Assembly (NCBI GenBank): GCA_037126765.1
Contig: JBBCBC010000026.1
Location: 7,160,037 to 7,224,036 of the forward strand
From: Stenogyne calaminthoides
Lineage: Eukaryota; Streptophyta; Magnoliopsida; Lamiales; Lamiaceae
Direction: 5' to 3'
DNA length: 64,000 bases
In this document: piece by piece, positions 1-9,802 of the stretch
How the letters are laid out: each line of letters opens with the position of its first letter
How positions within the stretch are numbered: position 1 is the stretch's first letter
Notes under the pieces: model-generated
What the model saw: only the letters and a program-made list of their open reading frames with translations
Told to the model about the DNA's origin: nothing
Databases searched by the model: none
Made by a program: the position numbers and the translations under genes

Positions 1-2066
1 GTCAAGTCTTCCACGGTTTTCTTGAACTGCTCCTTCAGGGAGGTGACCTGGGATATAGTATATTCCCCTTTGTTCCTTCAGGTCTCGGATGAAGGATTGT
101 CTCTAATCATTCATTGTATTGCTAATTGCATTAGCCAATACTCCTTCAACTTCATCCTTAAACATTTCTTTAAAGCAGCTTCTGATCTCCCAAAGTTGAT
201 CAGATGATACATGAGTACCGAGAACAGGCGGCACGACCTGACTTGTTGGAGGTGCAGTTTCTTGATTTGAAGCCTCTCCAACAGTTGCCTGTGTGCGAGC
301 TGTGGCTTCTGCAGTGTCGGTTGCCTGTGCCTCTGGTGGTTGGGTCTGTATCGCAACACCCTTTCCACCTTCATTGGCAGCTTCAGCTTCGTTTATCGTG
401 GCGTCCTAAGCTTCGTCGATCTCAATAATTAAAGGCTTGCCCAGCTTCTTGTACACTAGGGCCTTTACATCATTATCAGTTATCAGCTCAACTGGTGTCC
501 GTACGCCTGCAGCTTTCTTCATATCAAAATTAAAATCCGCAAATTCATTTGCTCCTCCCATCTCTTCAATGATGATCATGAAGTCTGCAAAGTTCTTTAG
601 GCGCAGATCTCTCCATGTTAGAATTTCTAGCACCTCTTCTTTTACCCTTGGATTAACCTCCAACTTCGGATAAAGCTCATCCAGTTCTCATTCCACCCGC
701 AGTCTAATCATTGAGCCAGAAATGGTTTTAGCAGATCTAGACTCAGGAATAGGTTCTGGGTGTGGGTGTTGAACTGGTGGGGTTTGAGTGGGTTGGGTTG
801 TTTCTGGTGTGGCTTGCGAGGTAGGTTGGATGGATGGGGTTACAGGTTGTTCAGTTGTGGACTGACCGTGAATTTCTGATTGGTCAGTTTGTGGATGTGT
901 GGAGGAAGATGGAGGCGTGGGGTTAATAGGGATGGCAACAGGTGGAGAAAGAACTGTAGATTGAGCTCTGGACTATGGTGATGTTATCTTATCATCTCCT
1001 CAAGATCTCCAGGTTGGTTTCTACCTGACTGATCCGACGAACTCCCTTCCTGCGATCCTTTCTTGTCTGATGTGGCACCCTGAGTACCAGCTCCACTTCC
1101 TTTCTTTTTTGCTTGCTCTCCTACAGAATCCTTATCCAGAAACAGACTCATCTTTGTCTGTTTCACCCTTTTGGGTCCCTTTGCAAGGTCATTTGTCAGA
1201 GTTTTTCTTTTCCTAGGCCGAGCAACTGGAGCTTCTTTGTCGTCAGAAGCAGCCTCTTTCCCTCTGACTTTTATGGCGGTCTTCTTAGAATCACTATCTG
1301 GGGGTCCACAGATAGTTGTTGTGCTCGTCAGAAAAGCTCTGTACATCTTGAAACCCTGTGGTTCCCATTGAGCATTGGGAAATCTATCCCTCAAGATGAC
1401 AACAACTTTGTTCAGATTGCTGATTCTTTTGTGCAGAAATACTTCCCTATTTTAATTTATACCAAACTGCCCATGTTCCTGCACTAGAATTGCTTTCAGG
1501 AATCCTGCCCAGTTGATGTTTGTGGCTTTATCCATGATTGCTGCCATACAGTGCATCTTGACAGCAGTCCGTCCATCAGGGCTGAAGGAGATTCCCATTA
1601 TCGTTTTTGACAGAATATCAAACAGCAGACGATATTTCCTTTTGAGCATTTGTTTGACAAAGTTTGCTATATGATGTTTGTCAGCATCTCTGAACAGTTG
1701 ATTTTGTATCTGCTCATCCTCATCTTCTCTGTAGTGAGCAGGCAAAATTTTCCCTTTGGGTAGGTTGAACAGTCTCGTGATATCTGCATTTGTGACTGTA
1801 AATCCTTCACCATTGACTGTTGAAGATAATTCATCCCTGGGTGGCACTACCTCCAGATTTCTAAGAAACTCCAATGCCTCATACTGCATCATTGGATTGG
1901 AGTGGATAACATAGTAATGTTCCTGTCCGCAGTCTAGTAGGAGTTGTTCAATCTCCATAGATTCTGGATCTCGTGTAACTCCAAATACCACATATTTATC
2001 CTTGACAATTTGATTTGACAGGAGTGTGTAGTTACACATAATTTTTCCCATTCCGTGTTTCGCCAT
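1..2066 (-). pseudogene. Accessory ORF downstream of pol in SIRE-1, broken
   Basis: One long minus-strand reading frame starts at the ATG at 2064-2066. It is interrupted by an in-frame TAA (1452-1454), a frame change near 985 and a TAG (406-408), and continues to the left edge. The N-terminal ~200 residues form a globular-looking domain. Its segment KYRLLFDILSKTIM aligns with KYRVLLDIVSKCIM in the SIRE-2 accessory ORF. A Lys/Arg-rich stretch follows (PRKRKTLTND, nuclear-signal-like), then a Pro/Thr/Gln-rich linker and an acidic helical region. No signal peptide or membrane segment is visible, so an envelope role is unsupported. It may belong to the family annotated as putative plant transposon protein. 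Its function is unknown. Confidence 0.65.
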
Positions 2067-2732
2067 TTGTTAGATAAAATACACGGAGATAGGTGTGAGG
2101 TGTTTTCTCATAAAGGAAGTGTGCAACAAAGCACATACATAAAATTAAAAAAACATCCATACACATATGTATTTGCAGACATATAATCAATTCTTAATTC
2201 CAAAAAAAATACACAGAGATTCAAAACCCAGAGAATGCAAAACACGATTGATAAAAATGATACCGCATAAGTAAGCAATACCCAAATGCCCAAAAAAAAG
2301 ATGTTAAACATTAATCGCATAAGTACACAAAGTAAATAATTACCAAATTCTTGCTGTTTGAGATTCGGAAATGTAAATCGCAAGATTTTCTTGTTTTGGA
2401 AAAAAAATGCAGAGCGTATTTGTTTCAAGAAAGTTTAGGACAAATAAGGTTTTGAGGGTTTTGACGAAGGTAATATATAGAAAATGAGGGAAAAGCACTT
2501 TTGGAAATTCGAGATTGGAAACCCAAGCGTCTAATCAGGAAGAACGATCAAGATTAGGCGGTTTTTATATAAAATTTCATCGTGCAGACAAGGATTTTAA
2601 TCGCGGCAACTTTTGGATTTAAAAAGACACATTTAATAGCAATTAATACAAGTTCCCCACGTCCGCATTAAATGCTTTGCAGGGCGTGCGTCATATAAAT
2701 GCGTGTACAGTAAAACAGATAAGATCAGATAA
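2067..2732. other. Non-coding stretch between gag remnant and accessory ORF of SIRE-1
   Basis: This A+T-rich region has no credible coding sequence. On the minus strand it lies upstream of the accessory ORF and contains a TATA-like box at 2471-2480. A 106-residue hydrophobic frame (2108-2428, minus) is best explained by T-rich composition. The gag reading frame dissolves at about 2740-2760, so the deletion joining gag to the post-pol region should lie there. Confidence 0.5.
2469..2482 (-). promoter_or_regulatory. TATA-like box upstream of the SIRE-1 accessory ORF
   Basis: The minus strand reads TTCTATATATTA about 400 bp before the accessory ATG. The equivalent place in SIRE-2 (17199-17210) reads TTCTATATATTC, differing at one base of twelve. 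This matches a plant TATA box and suggests the accessory ORF may have its own transcript. The functional role is inferred. Confidence 0.35.
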
Positions 2733-3164
2733 TTACACATAAGTAATCAGAAAGACGAGAGAACAGAAATGCGTATCTGATTGACTGATGTTGTGTTGGT
2801 CCCAAATAACCTGATTTAAAACTCGTAAAATGTCACTTTGAGGTGACTTGACTTTCTCCTTTGTTGTCTTGTCCATCGTCTTCATGATGAGATGTTTGGC
2901 TACTGTATCCAGATTCAATAGCTTTCTTTCTTCAGCATCCATCAGCGAAGGACTCTTTCTGACACGTGCACCAACAACATGATCTGGATCTCTATTATCA
3001 TCATTTGGATTTGTATGATAGATTATAATCTGTCCTCGTTTAAGAACTTCCATTATTCTGTTGTTGTTCGAACCCAGATGGTTCCCCACAAAGATCTTCC
3101 AGTCAGCATACTCATCGACGTTGAACTTAGGCAAGTCATGATACATATCCGAAGTGTTATCCAT
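2733..3164 (-). pseudogene. Gag N-terminal remnant of SIRE-1
   Basis: The ATG at 3162-3164 lies about 125 bp downstream of the primer site, as expected for gag. The N-terminal part has the usual copia gag organisation: a short polar start, then an aromatic stretch around YADWKIFVGNHL, then a segment DAEERKLLNLDTVAKHLI. The last segment matches DERKLVNLDYIAKDTL in the SIRE-2 gag, so the two are homologous. Similarity fades after about residue 110 and the frame ends at residue 143. The rest of gag and all of pol are absent. It would have encoded the capsid that packages element RNA in the cytoplasm; here it is a dead fragment. Confidence 0.75.
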
Positions 3165-3289
3165 GTTGAATGTGAGTTTTGAAAATAGGTGAGTTTTAAA
3201 AATAGGTTTTTCAAGATCTGTTCAAGTGACCACAATGGTTCTTCTTCAAGAACCAATGATACTCAAAGCCAGTGGTCCGTAGAACCACT

Positions 3290-3301
3290 GCTCTGATACC
3301 A
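3290..3301 (-). promoter_or_regulatory. Primer binding site of SIRE-1 (initiator tRNA-Met)
   Basis: The minus strand reads TGGTATCAGAGC, the standard plant copia primer site complementary to the 3' end of initiator tRNA-Met. It lies two bases inside the LTR end at 3304. Confidence 0.9.
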
Positions 3302-3303
3302 CT

Positions 3304-4715
3304 TGTAGGTCCCGAACGGGTTTTAGTGAGGCAGAATTCTAGAGGGGAGGGGTGAATAGACTTCTGAAAACTTTTTCGTGGGATCAGGTGTGATAAACAA
3401 GTTACCTGATCAGAGTGCGAGTGAATCAGTTTGGACTGATATCCAACTTACTGATCGTCTGGGGGCAGATCAGTTCGGTGTCTATCAGCTTAACTGATGT
3501 GCGAAAGATAAGTTTAACCCATGTAAAAAACCAGTTTACTAAATCTGATTCTAAGTAGTCTGTTTCAGATCAGATGACAAAGTGCCAAACTGATTAGATC
3601 AGTTGCTTGATGCAAATCTGATCCAAACTTAGAATATGCATGAATACTTAAATAGGTAGTGTGCAAGATGTGTAAAGCAGGTAAATGCACACAAGATTTA
3701 TAGTGGTTCGGACAACTTGTCATACGTCCACTCTTCCCTATCAGTAGGGGCACCAACTAACCAACTGGACTTAGATTAATATGTTAGTCCAACACAGTAC
3801 AACAGATGTTTCAAGAGTTCTCACTCAACCAATCCTAGAGATCAGAACTAGAAACCCTAGTCTGAAATCTTGTTAAAGAAAACTTAACCTAACACTTGGT
3901 TTGGGTAAGATTTGAGTTGTTCCAACTGGAAATATATCCTAGTATTTGAGTAGCCTAAGGCCGAAGGATAAGATTTCTGTGCTAAGAACTATGGGATGAA
4001 CACTTAGAAATATTCTTCAATTTGTGTTCTTCTTGCGGAAATTTAGCTTGCTTGAGCTTGTAGATTATTTCCGTCCCTTACTCTGAAGGTTAGATCCCAT
4101 ATATATAGGCACTAAATCGAACTAGCTGTTGGAGATAAATTCGAATTTCGTTCTATTTAAGGTAGGGTTGCAGGATTGACTTGATGTGTTCAGAGACGGC
4201 ATGGACAAATGTGTGCTTCATCGTCCTTTATAGCAGTTTGGCTCTAAACCGCCTTGTCCTGCAATATCAATTCCGTACATACGTGTCTCGCTCCTATTGG
4301 TTGTCAAGTACACTTAATCGGCGCTCCATTCACCAACTTAGTTGACATTCTTCTTGTATGACAAACTTGTACGCCTTAAGAAAACACTTGCGTGTTATAT
4401 GATTGAACTAACCAGATCAGTTGAAACTGATCTGTCTACCTGGTTGAGTCTTTCTGATGTAAGTTGTCTTAACTCAACTTACGACTCATCTGATGTTATC
4501 TTCATAGCAGGTCATCAGGTCTTGATTCTTCATACATGATCTTCGTCTTCATGAATCAGATTGATTCTGATCTGTTAGAAACTGTGAGAACAGTTTCTCA
4601 TTTTCTTAACATCAATCTTCTGGTCTTCTGTTCTGTTCCTGATCTATGCCAGGTCGTCGACTTTCTTCAGATCTTCAAGACTTGTCTGATACATATTGAG
4701 TTCCCCCTCAATATG
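3304..4715 (-). repeat. 5' LTR of SIRE-1, truncated
   Basis: On the plus strand it starts TGTAGGTCCCGAACGGG and matches the reverse complement of solo LTR 15427-17010, whose end reads CCCGTTCGGGACCTACA. Correspondence continues to about 4715, where the LTR stops short of its expected end (TATAAATTTCCCAACA) and Ty3/gypsy pol begins. The body is dense in short ATCTGAT/CTGATC motifs. A TATATATAGG tract lies near 4096-4107. Open frames within it (such as 4342-4835) are not genes. Confidence 0.8.
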
Positions 4716-4938
4716 CTTTCTAGCGTCCACTCAAACTTCAACTTCTTTCGAATTGTGTTGAACAGTGGCTTGCATTTATCCCCCATTCGAGAGATGAACC
4801 TATTCAGGGCAGATAAGCATCCTGTGAGTTTTTGAACTTCCTTTACATTGCTTGAGGGTCCCATATCCAGAATAGCCTTAACTTTTGTTGGATTCGCCTC
4901 GATTCCTCGCTTGCTGACTAGATGCCCCAGGAATTTCC
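4716..4938 (-). pseudogene. Gyp-1 pol fragment: end of reverse transcriptase, start of RNase H
   Basis: The minus-strand translation carries LGHLVSKRGIEANPTKVKAI, the conserved C-terminal part of Ty3/gypsy reverse transcriptase. It is followed by KEVQKLTGCLSALNRFISR and a KFEW motif at the entry to RNase H. It continues directly from the reverse transcriptase at 34708-35626 once Cop-1 is removed. The fragment ends abruptly at 4716 against the truncated SIRE-1 LTR, with a few bases shared between both partners (CATATTGAG), consistent with an illegitimate deletion junction. It is not functional. Confidence 0.8.
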
Positions 4939-6564
4939 TGTTGGGGTTATACGTGAAAGTATGCTTTTACTTTGTATAACCTATGTGTTAAACACTTATT
5001 TACTAAAATAAATTATTTATCACTGTTGCTTTAAATATAATTGAATGTTATATATATATTTATTGCAAACCGTTCATAGAATAACATGTGTTACATTGTA
5101 GTTAACGTGGTGATACCATATCACAGAAGATCACGTTAACAGTCCCTTATAAACGAGTATGTGTTTCACAACTTAGATAGATCTAAACAATACATTGGTA
5201 GAAGTTGATGTGTAAGGCTCAGATTGACTTGTCTTGACCAAGAGATTACACTAGTGCATTTGATGTGCTGAAGCGGATCTATAGAGAGGATAAACTCATT
5301 CGCACTGACTTATGGGATGAAGAGTTAGACCTCAGTGGTTGTTAATTTCTTAATCTGTGTCATTTAATAAGGATTGTGTGCGATTAGTAATTATTGATTT
5401 GACTTATAATGGGAAGAGAATCACTGCGACTTCGATACCCTATATCTTGGGCAATAATATTAACTACATGACAGTTGCTAAATTAATACAGAGAATCGTG
5501 TGCTTGGAGAGTCTTTCATGATTAGTCCCCTTGGTGGGCTCAGAACCTTTATCATACCAAATCTTGCAAGTGGAATTAATTTTCCGGTATGGATAATAAT
5601 GTTGAGCTGTCCTTACTCCAAGGATAAAGATATTAATTAATATAAAACTTTTAAGTGGCTTAATTAATTAATGGACAAAATAATCTTAAACACGAGAAAT
5701 AATAACCGAGAGTCATATTACCGTAATATGGGTTGAGATGAATAGTGCAATATTAATTATATAGTGGAATTAATTAATATTAATGAGCTGAATTATATTG
5801 TGGCTCAATATTAGAATTCAGAAGCCCATTGGGAGGTCCATCTTAATTCTCCTAAAGGCCCTTCAAGTAGCCCAATTAAAGTCCATTAAATGAAAAGGTG
5901 CATAAAATAAATTAAATATTTTGTTGCTATTTTTCCTTTTTTTTTCGAAATTATTAAAGAAAAGAGGGAGAAGGATTTTCTTGAAAAGATTTTATGGAAA
6001 TGAGATAAGTATTCTTGGAATACAAGATTATCCCATAAATTCAAGAAATCTCCCACTTGGCCTCTTTAATTGTATTTTTCGAAAATTAGGGGAATAAGAA
6101 GGAAGAAAATATTTTCTTGATTTTCTTGAAAAGATTTTATGGAAAAAGATATGTATTCTTGGAATACAAGAATATCCCATAAATTAAAGAAAGATCCAAT
6201 CTTGAAAATAAACCTTATTATTTTTTATATTTTGGGTTAATATGTGTGTGAGATTTTTGTGGAAAAATACACATGGAAAGAAAAATATATGGGATATATT
6301 CAAGATTTCTTGGAGATCAAGAAAAGATCTTTCATAACCCTAATTACACCTAAAAATTTCGAACCCCCCCTCTATTATAAACAGGGGATGAATTTTTCAT
6401 CCCCAACACAATTCCATGAGTTGGAAAAATTAGAAATCCACAAAGGTGGTGCAACAATTTATTTATTTTTCCTTTGTTTTATAATTGTTCATTGGAGAAC
6501 CTTCCACCAAGGTTGTTGAACAAGGAATTGGGAATACTTGAGAAAGGCTTTTGGTTGGTAGCCA
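4939..6564 (+). repeat. 5' LTR of Cop-1, left part
   Basis: It starts TGTTGGGGTTATAC and aligns along its length with the 3' LTR at 33106-34702, including the twin GTATTCTTGGAATAC palindromes and a TATA-like stretch at 6374-6384. It stops at TTGGTTGGTAGCCA (6564), where the Cop-2 LTR begins. In the 3' copy the sequence continues with GATACCTGATCTTGCC, which is absent here. The frame at 6244-6519 is LTR sequence, not a gene. Confidence 0.8.
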
Positions 6565-8221
6565 TGTTGGGGTTATACTAGAAAGTATGATTTTTACTTT
6601 GTATAACCAAACTGAATTTCTTATTTATTTACTGAAATAAATTATTTATCACTGTTGCATTAAATATGATTGAATGTTATATATTTCTTTGATAATTGTT
6701 CAATAAATAGTACGTGTTACATTGTAGTTAATTTGGTGATACCAGATCACGGAAGATCAAATTAACAGTTCCTCGTAACTAAGTACAAATTCACAACCAA
6801 GATGGAAAAGAACAATCCATCGTGAAAGGTTGAACTGTAAGGCACAGATTGGCCTGTCTTGACCAAGAAATTACACTAGTGCATTATGATGCGCTGAATA
6901 GGACCTACAGGAGGATAAATTCTTCAGTACTGAATATAGAAGAATTAGACCTCAGTGGTTCGTTATTTCTTAATCTCCGTTCCTTAAATAGGATCATGTG
7001 AAATTAATAACTATTGCTTTGATTTATGATGGGAAGAGAATTAACGTGATTCGATATCTTATATCTTGGGCAATATTATTAGTTACATGACGATTGCTAA
7101 GATTTAATACGGAGAATCGTGTGCAAGCACGTCTTGCTTGATTTGTCCCCTTGGTGGGCTCAGAAGCTTTATCATACCAAATCTTGCAAGTGAAAATTTA
7201 TTTCCGGTATGGATAATAATATTGAGCTGTCTTTTACTCTAAGGATAAATATATTAATTAATATAAAGTTTTTTTAGTGGCTTAATTAATTAGTGGACTA
7301 AATAATCTTAAACACGAGAAATAATAACCGGGAGCCATATTATTGTAGCATCGTAATATGGATTAAGATGGATGGTTCAATATTAATTTTATAGTGGAAT
7401 AAATTAATATTAATGGGCTTGAATAATATTTTGGCTTAATATTAAAGTTTCATAGCCCATTGTAGGTCCAATCTTAATTCTCCTAAAGGCCCCTCAAATA
7501 GCCCAATGTAAAGTCCAATTAATTAAAAGGAGAAGAAAATATTATTGCCCTATTTTTCCACATTATTTTCGAAAATAATTAAAGAAGGAGAGAGAAAAGA
7601 TTTTCTTGGAAAGATTTTTATGGAATAAGTATTCTTGAGATACAAGTTTATCCCATAAATTCAAGATAAGTCAAAGATCTATTCCCTTCCCTATTAATTT
7701 GTATTTTTCAAAAATAAGCAAGGCAAAAAGGAGGAGAAGATTTTGTTGGGAGAAATTTTGGGAAATAGAATATATTGTATATATTCAAGATTGTATCTTG
7801 AGGAAGAAGCAAGAAAATTTTCCAATGGCCCAATTGACCTAAATTTTCGTCCCCCCTTGTGCTATAAATGGGAGATGAATTTTTCATCCCCAAGACAATT
7901 TCATGTGTTGGAAAAATTAGAAATCCACAAAGGTGGTGAGATAATATTTTTTGTTTTCTCCTTTATTAAAATCGTTAGTGAGAATCCTTCTACCGGATTA
8001 CATTCGTGGACGTGGGACATATTTGAGAAGACACTTTGGGTTGATCCATCGTCTCAACGGTTGTCTCTACAAGAGGTATGTAATCTCGTAACTCCTAGAT
8101 TCCGCATGCTTAGGATTTACGTAGATTACGTGTACGCATGTTGTTGTTGATTATTTAATTATTTTGTTGAATTAATTTAGGATTGATTCTTGTTAGTAAT
8201 TAATTGTATAATTTAAATACT
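6565..8221 (+). repeat. Cop-2 LTR, truncated at its 3' end
   Basis: It begins TGTTGGGGTTATAC inside the Cop-1 5' LTR and matches the Cop-6 5' LTR (47179-48815) throughout. Shared features include the distinctive late segment GGTTGATCCATCGTCTCAAC. The Cop-6 LTR ends about 50-60 bp later with CCCACATTTTTCCCAACA; that end is missing here. At about 8221 the sequence jumps into copia reverse transcriptase (AATGGGGTCAAACCCATTGG). No Cop-2 body or second LTR follows, so this is the surviving edge of a large deletion. A TATAAATG box lies at 7863. Confidence 0.75.
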
Positions 8222-9600
8222 TAATGGGGTCAAACCCATTGGTTGCAAGTGGGTGTATAAGAGAAAAAGAGGACCGGACGGGAAGGTGGAAACCTTCAAA
8301 GCAAGACTCATGGCGAAAGGTTATACTCAGAAAGAAGGGATCGATTATGAGGAAACTTTTTCGCCCGTAGCCATGCTTAAGTCCATCCGAATTCTCTTAT
8401 CGATTGCTGCGCATCTCGACTTTGAAATCTGGCAAATGGATGTCAAGACAGCTTTCCTTAACGGAAGTCTTGATGAAGAGATCTATATGCAACAACCCCA
8501 AGACTTCATTGAAAAAGGTCAAGAACACCTAGTTTGTAAGCTCATTAAGTCCATTTACGGACTCAAACAAGCATCCAGAGCTTGGAACCAATGTTTTGAT
8601 CATGTTATAAAGTCTTATGGGTTCGATGAAAATGAGTTCGAAAGTTGTGTGTACAAAAAGTGTGTCGGAACTGCATTGGTATTCTTAGTACTATACGTAG
8701 ATGACATTCTGATCATCAGGAACGATGTAAAGGTGTTATCAGACGTAAGAGCATGGCTTTCAAAACAGTTTGATATGAAGACTTAGGGGAAGCCACACAC
8801 ATCCTTGGGATCAAGATCACTCGAGATCGCAAGAAAATGATGATAGGCTTGTCGCAAACTTCATACATAGACACTGTCTTGAAACGATTCAGGATGCAGG
8901 ATTCCAAGAAAGACTTCGTACCTTTCAGACATGGAATCCATCTATCTAAGAAAATGTGCCCTAAGATGCAAAAGGAGATAGATGACATGAGAGGCATTCC
9001 ATATGCTTCGGCTGTCGGAAGCCTTATGTATGCAATGCTTTGTACGAGACCGAATATCTGCTTTGCCATTGGCATGGTGGCAAGATATCAAAGTAACCCG
9101 GGGAAAGAACATTGGACGGCAGTTAAAAATATTCTGAAGTATCTGAAAAGAACACGTGATAGAATGTTAATTTATTAGTCAGATAGTCCAATCCCCATTG
9201 GCTACACGGACTCGGATTTCCAATCAGACATAGACTCCAAAAAATCTACCTCCGATAGTGTGTTTTACATGGGGGGAGGAGCCGTGACATGGAGAAGCGT
9301 CAAGCAGAAATGCGTCGCAGATTCTACCATGGAAGTCGAATATGTAGCTGCTTGCGAGGCAGCAAAAGAAGCGGTTTGGCTCAAGAACTTTCTAGTGGAC
9401 TTGAATGTAGTTCCGAATTTGCCCAGCAGAATCACTGTTTATTGTGACAATCTTGGGAGCGATTGCAAATTCAAAGGGAACCAAGAGCCCACAAAGGCAA
9501 ACAAACACATTGAAAGGAAATACCATCTTATACGAGATATCGTTAGAGAGGAGATATAGATGTGGCAAAGAATGGCGTCCGAAAACAACCCAGCAGATCC
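8222..9600 (+). pseudogene. Cop-3 pol remnant: reverse transcriptase and RNase H
   Basis: The reading frame opens inside reverse transcriptase at NGVKPIGCKWVYK, with the polymerase motif QMDVKTAFLNG and the catalytic YVDD at 8694-8705. A one-base loss near 8785 shifts the frame just after the KQFDMK segment. Pol resumes at about 8790 (FRHGIHLSKKM, AVGSLMYAML). An in-frame TAG at 9176-9178 replaces a glutamine codon found in other copies. RNase H follows with GYTDSDF, ADSTME and YCDN, carrying its acidic residues. A further frame change lies near 9450-9470 and a stop near 9557. It would copy element RNA into cDNA; it cannot do so here. Confidence 0.85.
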
Positions 9601-9680
9601 ATTCATGAAAGCGGTGCGCCTCTGAATACATTCGAGAGACATGTGAAAGGAATGGGTGTCAAGACAGATTTGCTAATCTG

Positions 9681-9802
9681 CTTTGAGTATAAGTGGGAGA
9701 AATTATTAGGTTCGTGTAGGTGACACTAGATGTCACTTAATTAGGAACTACACGAGACATGTTGTAGTATACTTAAAAGGACTTTGAGTATAAGTGGGAG
9801 AT
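9681..9802 (+). promoter_or_regulatory. Double polypurine tract with an intervening hairpin (Cop-3)
   Basis: CTTTGAGTATAAGTGGGAGA occurs at 9681-9700 and again at 9783-9802. The second copy directly abuts the LTR and is the expected plus-strand primer. Between them lie nested inverted repeats: TCGTGTAG (9712-9719) with CTACACGA (9748-9755), and GTGACA (9720-9725) with TGTCAC (9731-9736). The arrangement recurs in Cop-4, Cop-5 and Cop-7. Confidence 0.7.

Larger units (their letters stand above)
1..4715 (-). mobile_element. SIRE-1: partial SIRE-like Ty1/copia element, runs off the left edge
   Basis: Read on the minus strand, the order is 5' LTR (3304-4715), a tRNA-Met primer site, the start of gag, then a non-coding stretch and a long accessory ORF that leaves the window at base 1. 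Protease, integrase, reverse transcriptase and RNase H are missing between gag (about 2740) and the accessory ORF. The LTR matches solo LTR sLTR-1 at 15427-17010 in opposite orientation, which fixes its family. Its distal end (about 150 bp of the family LTR) is lost where it meets a Ty3/gypsy fragment at 4715/4716. The lineage call rests on the accessory ORF position after pol and on similarity to SIRE-2. The 3' LTR is outside the window. Confidence 0.75.

Noticed and set aside
2108..2428. A 106-residue hydrophobic frame on the minus strand, looking like a membrane protein.
   Set aside because: It comes from T-rich non-coding DNA between gag and the accessory ORF of SIRE-1, has no counterpart in SIRE-2 and no recognisable motif.
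4342..4835. Two plus-strand frames of 65 and 99 codons.
   Set aside because: They lie in the SIRE-1 LTR and on the opposite strand of a Ty3/gypsy pol fragment; no independent support.
7743..8150. Small frames inside copia LTRs (also 6244-6519, 11285-11473, 47006-47254, 58294-58482).
   Set aside because: They recur only because the LTRs recur, and start or stop positions differ between copies.
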